Positions 1 to 8,412 of a stretch of 64,000 bases of DNA are shown piece after piece (within the stretch, counting starts at the first letter, position 1; the number at the start of each line of letters is the position of its first letter). Position numbers and translations under genes: made by a program. Source of the DNA: Bradyrhizobium sp. Ec3.3 (GTDB lineage Bacteria; Pseudomonadota; Alphaproteobacteria; Rhizobiales; Xanthobacteraceae); assembly GCF_000472925.1 (NCBI RefSeq), contig NZ_AXAS01000003.1, positions 322-64,321 on the forward strand. Reading direction: 5' to 3'. Under the pieces are notes generated by a model. That model had not been told where the DNA came from. It ran no database searches and saw only the letters and a program-made list of their open reading frames with translations.

Positions 1-183
1 ATCCTCGGCAAGATCAACCGCGAAGACAAGGTCACGATCCTGGTGGTCGAGCAGAACGCCCAGCTCGCGCTCGAGCTCGCCGACCAGGCCTATGTGATCG
101 AGACCGGCCGCATCGTGATGTCGGGTAACGCCAAGGACATCGCGAACAACGAGGACATCCGCAAATCCTATCTGGGTTACTGA
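1..183 (+). CDS. livF: Liv-type ABC transporter ATP-binding protein, C-terminal fragment
   Basis: Open from the window edge. The last 60 codons read as the end of a LivF-type ATPase: the ILVVEQN H-loop region (with N where many ABC ATPases have H, as is normal in LivF), then ALELADQAYVIETGRIVMSG and a C-terminal SYLGY. LivF is one of two cytoplasmic ATPases that drive branched-chain amino acid or carboxylate uptake. The livH permease starts 13 bases later on the same strand, so it is in the same operon. Walker motifs lie outside the window. The substrate cannot be read from this fragment. Confidence 0.9.
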   Translation: MLGKINREDKVTILVVEQNAQLALELADQAYVIETGRIVMSGNAKDIANNEDIRKSYLGY

Positions 184-196
184 GGGAGCCGGGACG

Positions 197-1075
197 ATGG
201 AGCTTTTCACCAACCAGGTCCTGGCCGGGATTGCGACCGGCGCGATCTATGCCTGCATGGCGCTCGCAGTGGTCATGATCTACCAGGCGATCGACCATCT
301 CAACTTCGCGCAGGGCGAGATGGCGATGTTCGCGACCTTCATCTCCTGGCAGCTGATGCAATGGGGTGTGCCCTATTGGGCCGCCTTCGTGATCACGCTG
401 GCGTTCGCTTTCGTCGGCGGCATCGCGATCGAGCGCATCCTGTTCAAGCCGCTCGCCAAGGCGCCGATCCTGACCAACGTCGCCGGCTTCATCGCGCTGT
501 TTGCCATCATCAACTCCTCGGCCGGCCTGATCTGGGACTTCACCATCAAGCAATATCCGACCCCGTTCGGCTCCTCGCCGTTCCTCGGCAGCCAGCTCAT
601 CTCGACCCACCAGGCCGGCATGATCGGCGTCACCTTGCTGCTGCTGGTTGGCCTGTTCTTCTTCTTCCAGTACACTCGAATCGGCCTCGCGATGCGGGCA
701 GCTGCCTCGCTGCCTGAATCGGCGCGGCTCGTCGGCATCAACACGAGCTGGATGATCGCGCTCGGCTGGGGCATGGCATCGGCGATCGGCGCGATCGCCG
801 GCATGCTGATCGCCCCGGTGGTATTTCTCGAGCCCAACATGATGGGCGGCGTCCTGATCTACGGCTTTGCCGCGGCCGTGCTCGGCGGCCTGTCGAGCCC
901 GTTCGGCGCGGTGGTCGGCGGCTTCCTGGTCGGCATCTTCGAGAACCTCGCCGGCACCTACATCCCCGGCGTCGGCAATGAGCTGAAGCTCCCGATCGCG
1001 CTCGCGCTGATCATTTCCGTCCTGGTCGTCAAACCCGCTGGCCTGTTCGGCCGGCACATCGTCAAGCGAGTTTGA
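197..1075 (+). CDS. livH: Liv-type ABC transporter permease, LivH family
   Basis: A 292-residue integral membrane protein of normal LivH length. It starts MELFTNQVLAGIATGAIYA and has the run of hydrophobic helices and the conserved loop around GRAMRAA-like residues (IGLAMRAAASLPESARLVGI) seen in LivH/BraD permeases. It would form the inner-membrane channel with LivM. The ATG at 197 follows a purine-rich GAGGGAG. The stop overlaps the region of the livM start, which points to translational coupling. The operon goes on to livM and three binding proteins, so the transporter is complete apart from upstream livG. The Liv family also carries aromatic acids, amides and urea, so the substrate is open. 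Confidence 0.93.
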   Translation: MELFTNQVLAGIATGAIYACMALAVVMIYQAIDHLNFAQGEMAMFATFISWQLMQWGVPYWAAFVITLAFAFVGGIAIERILFKPLAKAPILTNVAGFIALFAIINSSAGLIWDFTIKQYPTPFGSSPFLGSQLISTHQAGMIGVTLLLLVGLFFFFQYTRIGLAMRAAASLPESARLVGINTSWMIALGWGMASAIGAIAGMLIAPVVFLEPNMMGGVLIYGFAAAVLGGLSSPFGAVVGGFLVGIFENLAGTYIPGVGNELKLPIALALIISVLVVKPAGLFGRHIVKRV

Positions 1076-1077
1076 TC

Positions 1078-2097
1078 ATGAGCGCAGCAGAAGAAGTCGT
1101 TGCCGAAGGCCACGAGGCGGTCGAGGCAGTTCCGAAGCGGGCCATGACGCTGAGCACGACCACCTCGCTGGTGGTGCTCGCAGTACTCCTGATCGTTCCG
1201 CTGTTCGCCAAGAACTTCATCATCTTCCAGCTGACGATGCTCCTGATCTACGGGCTCGCAGTGCTGGCGCTGAACATTCTCACCGGCGGGAGCGGCCAGT
1301 TCTCACTCGGCCAGAGCGCGTTCTACGCCGTCGGTGCCTATGTCACTGCGGTGCTGATGGAGCAGTTCAACGTCAACTATGCGCTCACGCTGCCGGTCGC
1401 CGGCGTGATCTGCTTCGGCTTCGGCTTCCTGTTCGGCCAGCCGGCGCTGCGGCTCTCCGGCGTCTATCTCGCGCTCGCGACGTTTGCGCTCGCCACCGCT
1501 ATGCCGCAGCTTCTGAAGCTGAACTTCCTCGAGCACTGGACCGGCGGCGTACAGGGGCTCGTCGTCACCAAGCCGGACGCCCCGTTCGGCCTGCCGATGG
1601 GCCAGGACATGTGGCTCTATTACTTCACGCTCGTCGTCACGCTCGCGATCTACATCTTCTCGGTGAATCTCTTGCGCTCCCGCTCGGGCCGCGCCTTCAT
1701 GGCGATCCGCGACAACGAGATCGCGGCATCCTCAATGGGCGTCAACGTCGCTCTCTACAAGACGCTGGCCTTCGGCGTGTCCGCCGGCATCACCGGTGTC
1801 GCCGGCGGCCTCAGCGCCATCGCGGTGCAGTTCGTCGCACCCGACAGCTACACCATCACGCTCGCGATCTCGCTGTTCCTCGGCATGGTCGTCGGTGGCG
1901 TCGGCTGGCTGCCCGGCTCGTTCGTCGGCGCCGCTTTCATCATCTTCGTGCCGAACATGGCGGAAAGCATCTCAAAAGGCCTCTCCGGCGCAGTGTTCGG
2001 CGTGCTCCTGTTCCTCGTCATCTTCCTGGTGCCGCATGGCGCAAGGCAGGTTGCGATCGTCAGCCAACAGTTGATTGGCAAACTCAAGAAGAACTGA
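1078..2097 (+). CDS. livM: Liv-type ABC transporter permease, LivM family
   Basis: A 339-residue membrane protein with the LivM signature block GGSGQFSLGQSAFYAVGAYVTAVL near the N-terminus and a cytoplasmic loop RSRSGRAFMAIRDNEIAASSMGVN in the middle. It partners LivH in the inner membrane. I start it at the ATG at 1078, two bases after the livH stop. A TTG two codons earlier (1072) is in frame and would overlap the livH stop. The short hydrophilic N-terminal tail (about 20 residues, SAAEEVVAEGHEAVEAVPKR) before the first helix is longer than in many LivM proteins. The next gene starts 20 bases downstream. Confidence 0.93.
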   Translation: MSAAEEVVAEGHEAVEAVPKRAMTLSTTTSLVVLAVLLIVPLFAKNFIIFQLTMLLIYGLAVLALNILTGGSGQFSLGQSAFYAVGAYVTAVLMEQFNVNYALTLPVAGVICFGFGFLFGQPALRLSGVYLALATFALATAMPQLLKLNFLEHWTGGVQGLVVTKPDAPFGLPMGQDMWLYYFTLVVTLAIYIFSVNLLRSRSGRAFMAIRDNEIAASSMGVNVALYKTLAFGVSAGITGVAGGLSAIAVQFVAPDSYTITLAISLFLGMVVGGVGWLPGSFVGAAFIIFVPNMAESISKGLSGAVFGVLLFLVIFLVPHGARQVAIVSQQLIGKLKKN

Positions 2098-2117
2098 AAC
2101 GTCTAAAGGAGACTGAA

Positions 2118-3344
2118 TTGCTGTTCGCAAGAATACTGGGAATCGTCGCTGTCGGAACGGCGGTCGCAACGATCACCTCCGGCGCAGCACTCGCCCAAAA
2201 GAAGTACGATACCGGCGCGACCGACACCGAGATCAAGATCGGCAACATCATGCCGTATAGTGGTCCGGCCTCCGCCTACGGCGTCATCGGCAAGACCGAA
2301 GAAGCCTATTTCAAGATGATCAACGACAAGGGCGGCATCAATGGCCGCAAGGTCAACTTCGTCACCTATGACGACGCTTACTCGCCGCCGAAGGCGGTCG
2401 AGCAGGTCCGCAAGCTCGTCGAGAGCGATGAGGTGCTGGCCGTGTTCAACCCGCTCGGCACGCCCTCCAACACAGCGATCCAGAAATATCTCAACGCCAA
2501 GAAGATCCCGCAGCTGTTCGTCGCGACCGGCGCCACCAAGTGGAACGATCCAAAGAACTTCCCATGGACCATGGGCTGGCAGCCCTCCTACCAGAGCGAA
2601 GCGCAAATCTACGCGAAGTGGCTCTTGAGGGAGAAACCCGACGCCAAGGTGGCGGTGCTCTATCAGAACGACGATTTCGGCAAGGACTATCTCAAGGGCA
2701 CCAAGGACGGGTTCGGCGGCAAGGCCTCGAACATCATCATGGAAGAGAGCTATGAGGTGTCCGAGCCGTCGATCGACGGCCATATCGTCAAGATCAAGGC
2801 CGCCAATCCGGACGTGTTCGTGATCTACGCAACGCCGAAATTCGCCGCCCAGGCCATCAAGAAGGTGGCCGAGCTTTCCTGGAAGCCCCTTCAGATCGTC
2901 ACCAACGTTTCGAGCTCGGTCGGCGGCGTGATGAAGCCCGCGGGCCTCGAAAACTCGCAAGGCATCCTGTCTGCCACTTACGGCAAGGACGCCGGCGACC
3001 CGCAGTGGGACAGTGACCCCGGCATGAAGAAGTGGTCGGAGTTCGTCGACAAGTACATGCCTGGCACGGACAAGAACGACAGCTTCGTCGTCTATGGCTA
3101 TGGCGTTGCGCAGACGCTCGCAAAGGTGCTGGAAATGTGCGGCGATGATCTAACCCGCGCAAACGTCATGAAGCAGGCGGCGAGCCTGAAGGACTTCGCT
3201 CCTGACACCTTGCTGCCCGGCGTGAAGATCAATACCAGCGCGACCGATTTTGCCCCCATCAGCCAGCTCCAGATGCAACGCTTCAAGGGCGAGAAATGGG
3301 AACTCTTCGGCGAGATCATCAGCGGCGACGTCCCCTCCCAATGA
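2118..3344 (+). CDS. ABC transporter periplasmic binding protein (first of three paralogues)
   Basis: A 408-residue type I periplasmic binding protein of the LivK class (Peripla_BP_6). A typical Sec signal peptide ends ...SGAALA, giving a mature start QKKYDTGATDTEI. It continues with the conserved IMPYSGPASAYG ligand-loop region and ends GEKWELFGEIISG. I start it at TTG 2118 because an AAGGAGA ribosome site lies just upstream and because this start gives a clean signal peptide; the reading frame stays open far upstream inside livM. It follows livM by 20 bases and presumably delivers ligand to LivHM. The two genes downstream are close copies. Ligand unknown; the family binds amino acids, carboxylates or aromatic acids. 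Confidence 0.9.
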   Translation: MLFARILGIVAVGTAVATITSGAALAQKKYDTGATDTEIKIGNIMPYSGPASAYGVIGKTEEAYFKMINDKGGINGRKVNFVTYDDAYSPPKAVEQVRKLVESDEVLAVFNPLGTPSNTAIQKYLNAKKIPQLFVATGATKWNDPKNFPWTMGWQPSYQSEAQIYAKWLLREKPDAKVAVLYQNDDFGKDYLKGTKDGFGGKASNIIMEESYEVSEPSIDGHIVKIKAANPDVFVIYATPKFAAQAIKKVAELSWKPLQIVTNVSSSVGGVMKPAGLENSQGILSATYGKDAGDPQWDSDPGMKKWSEFVDKYMPGTDKNDSFVVYGYGVAQTLAKVLEMCGDDLTRANVMKQAASLKDFAPDTLLPGVKINTSATDFAPISQLQMQRFKGEKWELFGEIISGDVPSQ

Positions 3345-3374
3345 AGCGCTGACGCAACAGCTTACCAGGTGAGC

Positions 3375-3401
3375 GCCCGCGAGCGATCACGGGGGCTTTT
3401 T
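3375..3401 (+). terminator. Imperfect hairpin with T-run after first binding protein
   Basis: GCCCGCG...CACGGGGGC can pair with two mismatches and is followed by five Ts. It lies 30 bases after the first binding-protein stop and 60 bases before the next start. It is probably a weak or partial terminator, which would lower expression of the downstream copies rather than end the operon. Confidence 0.5.
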
Positions 3402-3460
3402 GTTGACGGCCGGCGCCAATCTTGTTCAATGCAGAGCCGATCCAACCGGGTGGGAGAGCA

Positions 3461-4687
3461 ATGGCTGTCGTCCGTCTTCAGTTCGCGGCCCTGTCGGCCG
3501 CATTCATCTTGTGCACCGCAACGAACGGCACAGCTCTGGCACAAAAGAAATATGACACCGGCGCCACCGACACCGAGATCAGGATCGGCAACATCATGCC
3601 CTACAGCGGTCCGGCCTCCGCCTATGGCGTGATCGGCAAGACCGAAGAGGCCTATTTCAACAAGATCAATGCGGAAGGCGGTATCAACGGTCGCAAGATC
3701 AAGTTCATCTCCTACGACGATGCCTACTCGCCGCCGAAGACGCTTGAACAGGCCCGCAAGCTCGTCGAAAGCGACGAGGTGTTCCTAATCTTCGGATCGC
3801 TCGGCACCTCGACCAACGCCGCCATCCGCAAGTACATGAACGAGAAGAAGGTGCCGCAATTGTTCGTGGCGAGCGGCGCCTCCAAATGGAACGATCCGAA
3901 AAACTACCCATGGACCATGGGCTGGCAACCGAGCTACGCCAGCGAAGCGCGCATCTACGCCAAATACATCATCAAGGAGAAGCCCGAAGCCAGGATCGCC
4001 GTGCTCTACCAGAACGACGATTTCGGCAAGGACTATCTGAGGGGCCTGAAGGACGGCCTCGGGCCGAAGGCCTCGATGATCGTGCTCGAGGACGGCTACG
4101 ACACCTCCGAGCCAGCGATCGACGAGCGCGTCGTGAAGCTAAAGGCCTCGGGCGCCGACGTCTTCATCAGCATTACCACGCCGAAATTCGCCGCCCAGGC
4201 GATCAAGAAGGCGGCCGAGATCAACTGGCATCCGATGCAAATCATCTCCAACGTCTCGGCATCGGTCGGCGGCGTGATCGAGCCGGCGGGCTTCGAGGTG
4301 TCGCAGGGCATCCTCTCGGCGACCTACGTCAAGGACGGCACCGACCCGCAGTGGAACGCCGACGACGGGATGAAGAGGTTCTACGATTTCCTCGCGCAAT
4401 TTGATCCGAAGGCGAACAGGCTCGACGCCGCCGTCGCGTTCGGCTACGGCGCGGCGCAGACGATGGCGAAGGTTCTCCAGATGTGCGGCGACGATCTCAC
4501 GCGCGAGAACGTCATGAGGCAGGCGGCGAGCTTGAAGGATTTCGCTCCGGACACGCTGCTTCCCGGCATCAAGATCAACACCGCGCCGGACAATTTCGCG
4601 CCGATCGCACAGCTCCAGATGATGCGCTTCAAGGGCAGGTCGTGGGAGCTGTTCGGCGACGTCATCTCCAGCGAACTCGGCCACTAG
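3461..4687 (+). CDS. ABC transporter periplasmic binding protein (second of three paralogues)
   Basis: A 408-residue LivK-class binding protein, clearly a tandem copy of the preceding gene. It has the same mature start QKKYDTGATDTEI and the same motifs NDDFGKDYL, TPKFAAQAIKK and SVGGVI.PAGFE, and ends SWELFGDVISSELGH. The signal peptide is MAVVRLQFAALSAAFILCTATNGTALA. I chose ATG 3461, preceded by GGGAGAG, over an in-frame upstream TTG at 3422 that would put charged residues before the signal peptide. Differences from its neighbours cluster in the middle (for example YIIKEKPEARIAVLY and AQFDPKANRLDAAVAFG), so ligand range may differ. It would share the LivFHM machinery. Confidence 0.92.
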   Translation: MAVVRLQFAALSAAFILCTATNGTALAQKKYDTGATDTEIRIGNIMPYSGPASAYGVIGKTEEAYFNKINAEGGINGRKIKFISYDDAYSPPKTLEQARKLVESDEVFLIFGSLGTSTNAAIRKYMNEKKVPQLFVASGASKWNDPKNYPWTMGWQPSYASEARIYAKYIIKEKPEARIAVLYQNDDFGKDYLRGLKDGLGPKASMIVLEDGYDTSEPAIDERVVKLKASGADVFISITTPKFAAQAIKKAAEINWHPMQIISNVSASVGGVIEPAGFEVSQGILSATYVKDGTDPQWNADDGMKRFYDFLAQFDPKANRLDAAVAFGYGAAQTMAKVLQMCGDDLTRENVMRQAASLKDFAPDTLLPGIKINTAPDNFAPIAQLQMMRFKGRSWELFGDVISSELGH

Positions 4688-4852
4688 GGTACGCGGAGTG
4701 CGCGCAACCGAAAATCGCAAGAGACGGTTTGCACAACTTCCATCAACAACATGCTCGGCGCGTGCCGCTATCTCGCAACTGCAACCGGTCACGTGCGCAC
4801 ATCATCCAATGTTTCGCACGCCTCCGCCAAGCGGATGACTACTAAAGGAGCA

Positions 4853-4882
4853 GCCCTCACGACGCCGTCGCGGGGGCTTTTT
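4853..4882 (+). terminator. Rho-independent terminator between second and third binding proteins
   Basis: Stem GCCCTC-A-CGAC, loop GCC, then GTCG-C-GGGGGC, followed by TTTTT. There is a single mismatch in a 10-bp stem. It sits 165 bases after the second binding-protein stop and about 100 bases before the third start, so the third gene may have its own promoter in the gap. The GGGGGCTTTTT tail matches the earlier hairpin at 3391-3401, as expected if the gap was duplicated with the gene. Confidence 0.7.
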
Positions 4883-4986
4883 CTTGATGCTGCAACGCAA
4901 ATCGTATTCAATTGCTGCCACGTCGCAAAAAAAGACCAACGACAAGAAAAGGACGCACACACACCAAGAAAATCAGGGAGACTGGA

Positions 4987-6216
4987 ATGCCCGCTGTCAC
5001 TGGCAAACTTGCTGCCGCGTCAGTCGCGCTTGCGCTGTTCGCGGCCTCGACCTCCACTGCATCCGCCCAGAAGAAATACGATACCGGCGCGACCGACACC
5101 GAGATCAAGATCGGCAACATCATGCCCTATAGCGGCCCTGCGTCCGCCTACGGCATCATCGGCCGCACCGAGGCCGCCTATTTCAAGAAGATCAACGATG
5201 AGGGCGGCATCAACGGCCGCAAGATCAACTTCATCTCCTATGACGACGCCTATTCGCCGCCGAAGACGGTGGAGCAAGCACGCAAGCTCGTCGAGAGCGA
5301 CGAGGTGTTGTTCATCTTCAACTCGCTCGGCACGCCGCCAAACTCGGCGATCCAGAAATACATGAACTCCAAGAAGGTGCCGCAGCTCTTCGTCGCGACC
5401 GGCGCCACCAAGTGGAATGATCCGAAAGACTTCCCCTGGACCATGGGCTGGCAGCCCAACTACCAGAGCGAGACGCAGATCTACGCAAAGTGGCTCTTGA
5501 AGAACAAGCCGGACGCCAAGATCGCGGTGCTGTTCCAGAACGACGACTACGGCAAGGACTATCTCAAGGGCCTCAAGGACGGTCTCGGCGCGAAGGCAGC
5601 GAGCATGATTGTCGCAGAGGAGAGCTATGAAACGTCCGAGCCGACCATCGACAACCATATCGTGAAGCTGAAATCGATCGGCGCCGACGTCTTCATGAAC
5701 ATCACGACGCCGAAATTCGCCGCGCAAGCGATCAAGAAGAACGCCGAGATCGGCTGGAAGCCGCTTCATTTCCTGAACAACGTCTCGGCCTCGGTCGGCA
5801 GCGTGCTCAAGCCCGCGGGCTTCGAGAACTCGCAGGACATCATCTCCGCGGACTATCTGAAGGACGTTTCCGACCCGCAATGGAACAAGGATCCCGGCAT
5901 GAAGGAGTTTCTCGCCTTCATGACGAAGTACTTCCCGGACGGCGACAAGCTCGACCACGGCACCATCGTCGGCTACGGCGTGGCGCAGACCCTGGTGCAG
6001 GTGTTGAAGCAGTGCGGCGACAATCTCACGCGCGAGAACATCATGAAGCAGGCGGCGAGCCTGAAGGACTTCCGGACCGAGGTGCTGCTGCCCGGGATCC
6101 AGATCAATACGTCAGCGACCGACTTCGCGCCGATCAGCCAGCTCCAGCTCGAGAAGTTCAAGGGCGAGAAGTGGGAGCTGTTCGGCGACGTGATCAGCGC
6201 CGACGTCGGCGGCTAG
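4987..6216 (+). CDS. ABC transporter periplasmic binding protein (third of three paralogues)
   Basis: A 409-residue LivK-class binding protein, third member of the tandem set. The signal peptide is MPAVTGKLAAASVALALFAASTSTASA and the mature start QKKYDTGATDTEI. Start ATG 4987 has AGGGAG seven bases upstream; the frame extends back to a TTG at 4912, but the added residues are highly basic and would precede the signal peptide. It differs from the first copy mainly in the second half (EIGWKPLHFLNNVSASVGSVLKPAG and MTKYFPDGDKLDHGTIVGYG). The C-terminus GEKWELFGDVISADVGG is shared. It is the last gene of the ABC operon, before a strong terminator. Specificity is unknown. Confidence 0.92.
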   Translation: MPAVTGKLAAASVALALFAASTSTASAQKKYDTGATDTEIKIGNIMPYSGPASAYGIIGRTEAAYFKKINDEGGINGRKINFISYDDAYSPPKTVEQARKLVESDEVLFIFNSLGTPPNSAIQKYMNSKKVPQLFVATGATKWNDPKDFPWTMGWQPNYQSETQIYAKWLLKNKPDAKIAVLFQNDDYGKDYLKGLKDGLGAKAASMIVAEESYETSEPTIDNHIVKLKSIGADVFMNITTPKFAAQAIKKNAEIGWKPLHFLNNVSASVGSVLKPAGFENSQDIISADYLKDVSDPQWNKDPGMKEFLAFMTKYFPDGDKLDHGTIVGYGVAQTLVQVLKQCGDNLTRENIMKQAASLKDFRTEVLLPGIQINTSATDFAPISQLQLEKFKGEKWELFGDVISADVGG

Positions 6217-6244
6217 CCGCCGGCAGATTGGCCCGCGAAAAACG

Positions 6245-6274
6245 CCCCCCGCGAGAGTCTCGCGGGGGGTTTTC
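6245..6274 (+). terminator. Strong rho-independent terminator ending the Liv operon
   Basis: Perfect 11-bp stem CCCCCCGCGAG / CTCGCGGGGGG with a 3-base loop (AGT), then TTTTC. It starts 29 bases after the third binding-protein stop. Confidence 0.9.
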
Positions 6275-6408
6275 GTTGCCCATCACGCGATCGCATAATC
6301 GAATGATGGGCAAGCCCGCTTACGCTTTGCGCGGCGATGCGCTAGGCAAGGGGCAGGCCTACTCCGGCGAGGTCGCCGGTGCCGCCTCTCCTTGACGAAA
6401 GCATCGCC

Positions 6409-7692
6409 ATGACCGACCGACGTCCCCTGCTCCGCGCCCTATATGACGCCGCCGTTGCCGCCGCCCATCCGAGCACGATTCTCGCACCGCATCTGCGCCC
6501 CGCGCCGAAGGGCCGCGTGATCTGCCTCGCCGCCGGAAAGGGCGCGGGCGCCATGGCCGCGGCCGCAGAGCGGCACTATCTCGATGGGCTCAAGCTCGAT
6601 CCGGAGCGGCTGGTCGGCATCGCCACCACCCGCCACGGCTACGGCGTACCGACGCGACGCATCCGCGTGGTCGAGGCCGGCCATCCCGTGCCGGACGAAG
6701 CCGGCCTGAAGGGCGCCGCTGACACGCTCGCGCTCGCTGGCGAGGCCGGCCCTGATGATCTGCTGCTGGTGCTGCTCACCGGTGGCGGCTCGGCGAACTG
6801 GATCGCGCCGGTGGACGGCATCAGCTTTGCCCAGAAGCAGGCGGTCAACAAGGCGCTGCTCCGCTCGGGCGCGCCGATCGGCGAGATGAATGTCGTCCGC
6901 AAGCATCTGTCGCGCATCAAGGGCGGGCGGCTGGCGCGCGCCGGCAAAAATGCCGCCGAGATCGTCACGCTCGCGATCTCCGACGTGCCGCATGACGATC
7001 CCTCCGCGATCGCCTCCGGCCCCACCGTGCCGGATCCGACCACGCTGGCTGACGCGCGCGCGATCGTCGCGAAATACAAGCTCGACATCGACGATGCCGT
7101 TCGCCGCGCGCTCGACGATCCCGACAACGAAAGCTGCAAGCCCGGCGATGCCGCGTTTGCGCGCGCCCATTTCGAACTGATCGCGCGGCCCAAGCAGTCC
7201 CTCGACGCCGCCGTCAAGCTCGCGAAGGACGCGGGCTATGAGGTGATCGATCTCGGCGCCGATCTCGAAGGCGAGGCGCGCGAGGTTGCCGCCGAGCATG
7301 CGAGGCTGGCCTTGAAGGCGCGCGCCGCTGGCAAACGCACCGCCATCCTCTCCGGCGGCGAGCTCACGGTGACCGTGCGCGGCAATGGCCGCGGCGGCCC
7401 GAACCAGGAATACGCGCTGGCGCTCGCCGGCCTGTTGAAGGACACACCCGACATCGCCGCGCTCGCCGGCGACACTGACGGCGCCGACGGCGGCGCCGGC
7501 AAGCCCACCGACCCCGCCGGCGCACTGATCGATGCTGCAACCTTCGCGAAGATGAAGACGCTGGCGCTCGAGCCGCAGGCCTATCTCGACAACAACGACG
7601 CGACGGCGTTCTTTGCCGCAACAGGAGACTTGCTGCTGCCCGGGCCGACGCTGACCAACGTGAACGACATCAGGGTGATTTTGGTGGATTGA
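6409..7692 (+). CDS. Glycerate 2-kinase (MOFRL family, GckA/TtuD type)
   Basis: A 427-residue protein of the class II glycerate kinase/MOFRL family, often annotated as hydroxypyruvate reductase TtuD. Recognisable blocks are CLAAGKGAGAMAAAAERHY near residue 45, VLLTGGGSANW near 130, NVVRKHLSRIKGGRLA, SDVPHDDPSAIASGPTVPDPTT, and the C-terminal MOFRL segment SGGELTVTVRGNGRGGPNQEYAL with GDTDGADG. It phosphorylates D-glycerate to 2-phosphoglycerate in the cytoplasm, linking tartrate, glyoxylate or serine-cycle carbon to glycolysis. ATG 6409 was chosen over an in-frame upstream start at 6379 (MPPLLDESIA), which lacks family similarity. It stands alone between a terminator and a repeat. Confidence 0.93.
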   Translation: MTDRRPLLRALYDAAVAAAHPSTILAPHLRPAPKGRVICLAAGKGAGAMAAAAERHYLDGLKLDPERLVGIATTRHGYGVPTRRIRVVEAGHPVPDEAGLKGAADTLALAGEAGPDDLLLVLLTGGGSANWIAPVDGISFAQKQAVNKALLRSGAPIGEMNVVRKHLSRIKGGRLARAGKNAAEIVTLAISDVPHDDPSAIASGPTVPDPTTLADARAIVAKYKLDIDDAVRRALDDPDNESCKPGDAAFARAHFELIARPKQSLDAAVKLAKDAGYEVIDLGADLEGEAREVAAEHARLALKARAAGKRTAILSGGELTVTVRGNGRGGPNQEYALALAGLLKDTPDIAALAGDTDGADGGAGKPTDPAGALIDAATFAKMKTLALEPQAYLDNNDATAFFAATGDLLLPGPTLTNVNDIRVILVD

Positions 7693-7737
7693 GAGGCGCC
7701 CTGTCCGGCGTCATCGCCGGGCCAACCTCAACACCGC

Positions 7738-7842
7738 TGTCATTCCCCGCGAAGGCGGGGAATCCAGTACGCCGCGGCCTGTCCGTATCCTCGCACTCTC
7801 TCTGGAATACTGGGATCGCCCGATCAAGTCGGGCGATGACAC
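7738..7842. repeat. Palindromic intergenic repeat, family A
   Basis: An imperfect 105-base inverted repeat: TGTCATTCCCCGCGAAGGCGGGGAATCC on the left, and a right arm with CTGGGATCGCCCGA...TCGGGCGATGACA. Similar elements lie at 24711-24812 and 57785-57889. It fills the gap between two converging genes. No open reading frame is supported in 7693-7884. Confidence 0.75.
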
Positions 7843-7884
7843 CGAGAGTAAGGCGGGCGCGCGCCGCAAACTCGTCAGCGCAGC

Positions 7885-8409
7885 TCACTCCTTGCCGCCG
7901 ACGTGCTCCAGGAGCGCGAGCAGGCCTTTCAGCAGGTCGAGCGGCGACGGCGGGCAGCCCTTGATGTGCAGATCCACCGGAACGACCTCGGACACGCCGC
8001 CGACGCAGGCGTAGCTGCCTTTGAAGATGCCGCCATCAGCGGCGCAGCCGCCCACCGCGACCACCCATTTCGGATCGGGCGTGGCGTTATAGGTCCGCTC
8101 CAGCGCCTGCCTCATGTTCTTCGTCACCGGTCCCGTGACCAGCAGGACGTCGGCATGGCGCGGCGAGGCGACGAAGCGCAGACCGAAACGTTCGATGTCG
8201 TAGAAGGCGTTGGAGAGCGCGTGGATCTCCAGCTCGCAGCCATTGCACGAACCGGCGTCGACCTGGCGGATCGCGAGCGACCGGCCGAGTCTTGCCTGCG
8301 CCGCGCGGTCGACCTTGCTGGCAAGTTCAGCCAGCGCGGTCTCGTCCGGCGCCGGGGCGGGCTCGGTCAGAGAGCCGTGGGTGAGACTTTCGAGCAGGGT
8401 CTTGCGCAT
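7885..8409 (-). CDS. hyfI: HyfI/NuoB-type small iron-sulfur subunit of an Ehr-like membrane complex
   Basis: A 174-residue protein of the NuoB/HycG/HyfI family, which carries the [4Fe-4S] cluster next to the large subunit (N2 in complex I). Cluster ligands look intact: C55 and C58 in SCNGCE, C122 in GGCAADGG, C152 in GCPPSP. So this subunit should still pass electrons. It has an N-terminal extension of about 45 residues before the fold. It is the last gene of a six-subunit operon and starts three bases after the HyfG-type gene. The hyf symbol marks family only; partner residues in the large subunit argue against hydrogenase activity. Confidence 0.9.
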   Translation of the reverse strand: MRKTLLESLTHGSLTEPAPAPDETALAELASKVDRAAQARLGRSLAIRQVDAGSCNGCELEIHALSNAFYDIERFGLRFVASPRHADVLLVTGPVTKNMRQALERTYNATPDPKWVVAVGGCAADGGIFKGSYACVGGVSEVVPVDLHIKGCPPSPLDLLKGLLALLEHVGGKE

Positions 8410-8412
8410 GGC

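Noticed and set aside
32-1057. Minus-strand ORF of 341 codons opposite livF/livH
   Set aside because: Antisense to a LivH permease with clear helices; no family features and a composition typical of shadow frames.
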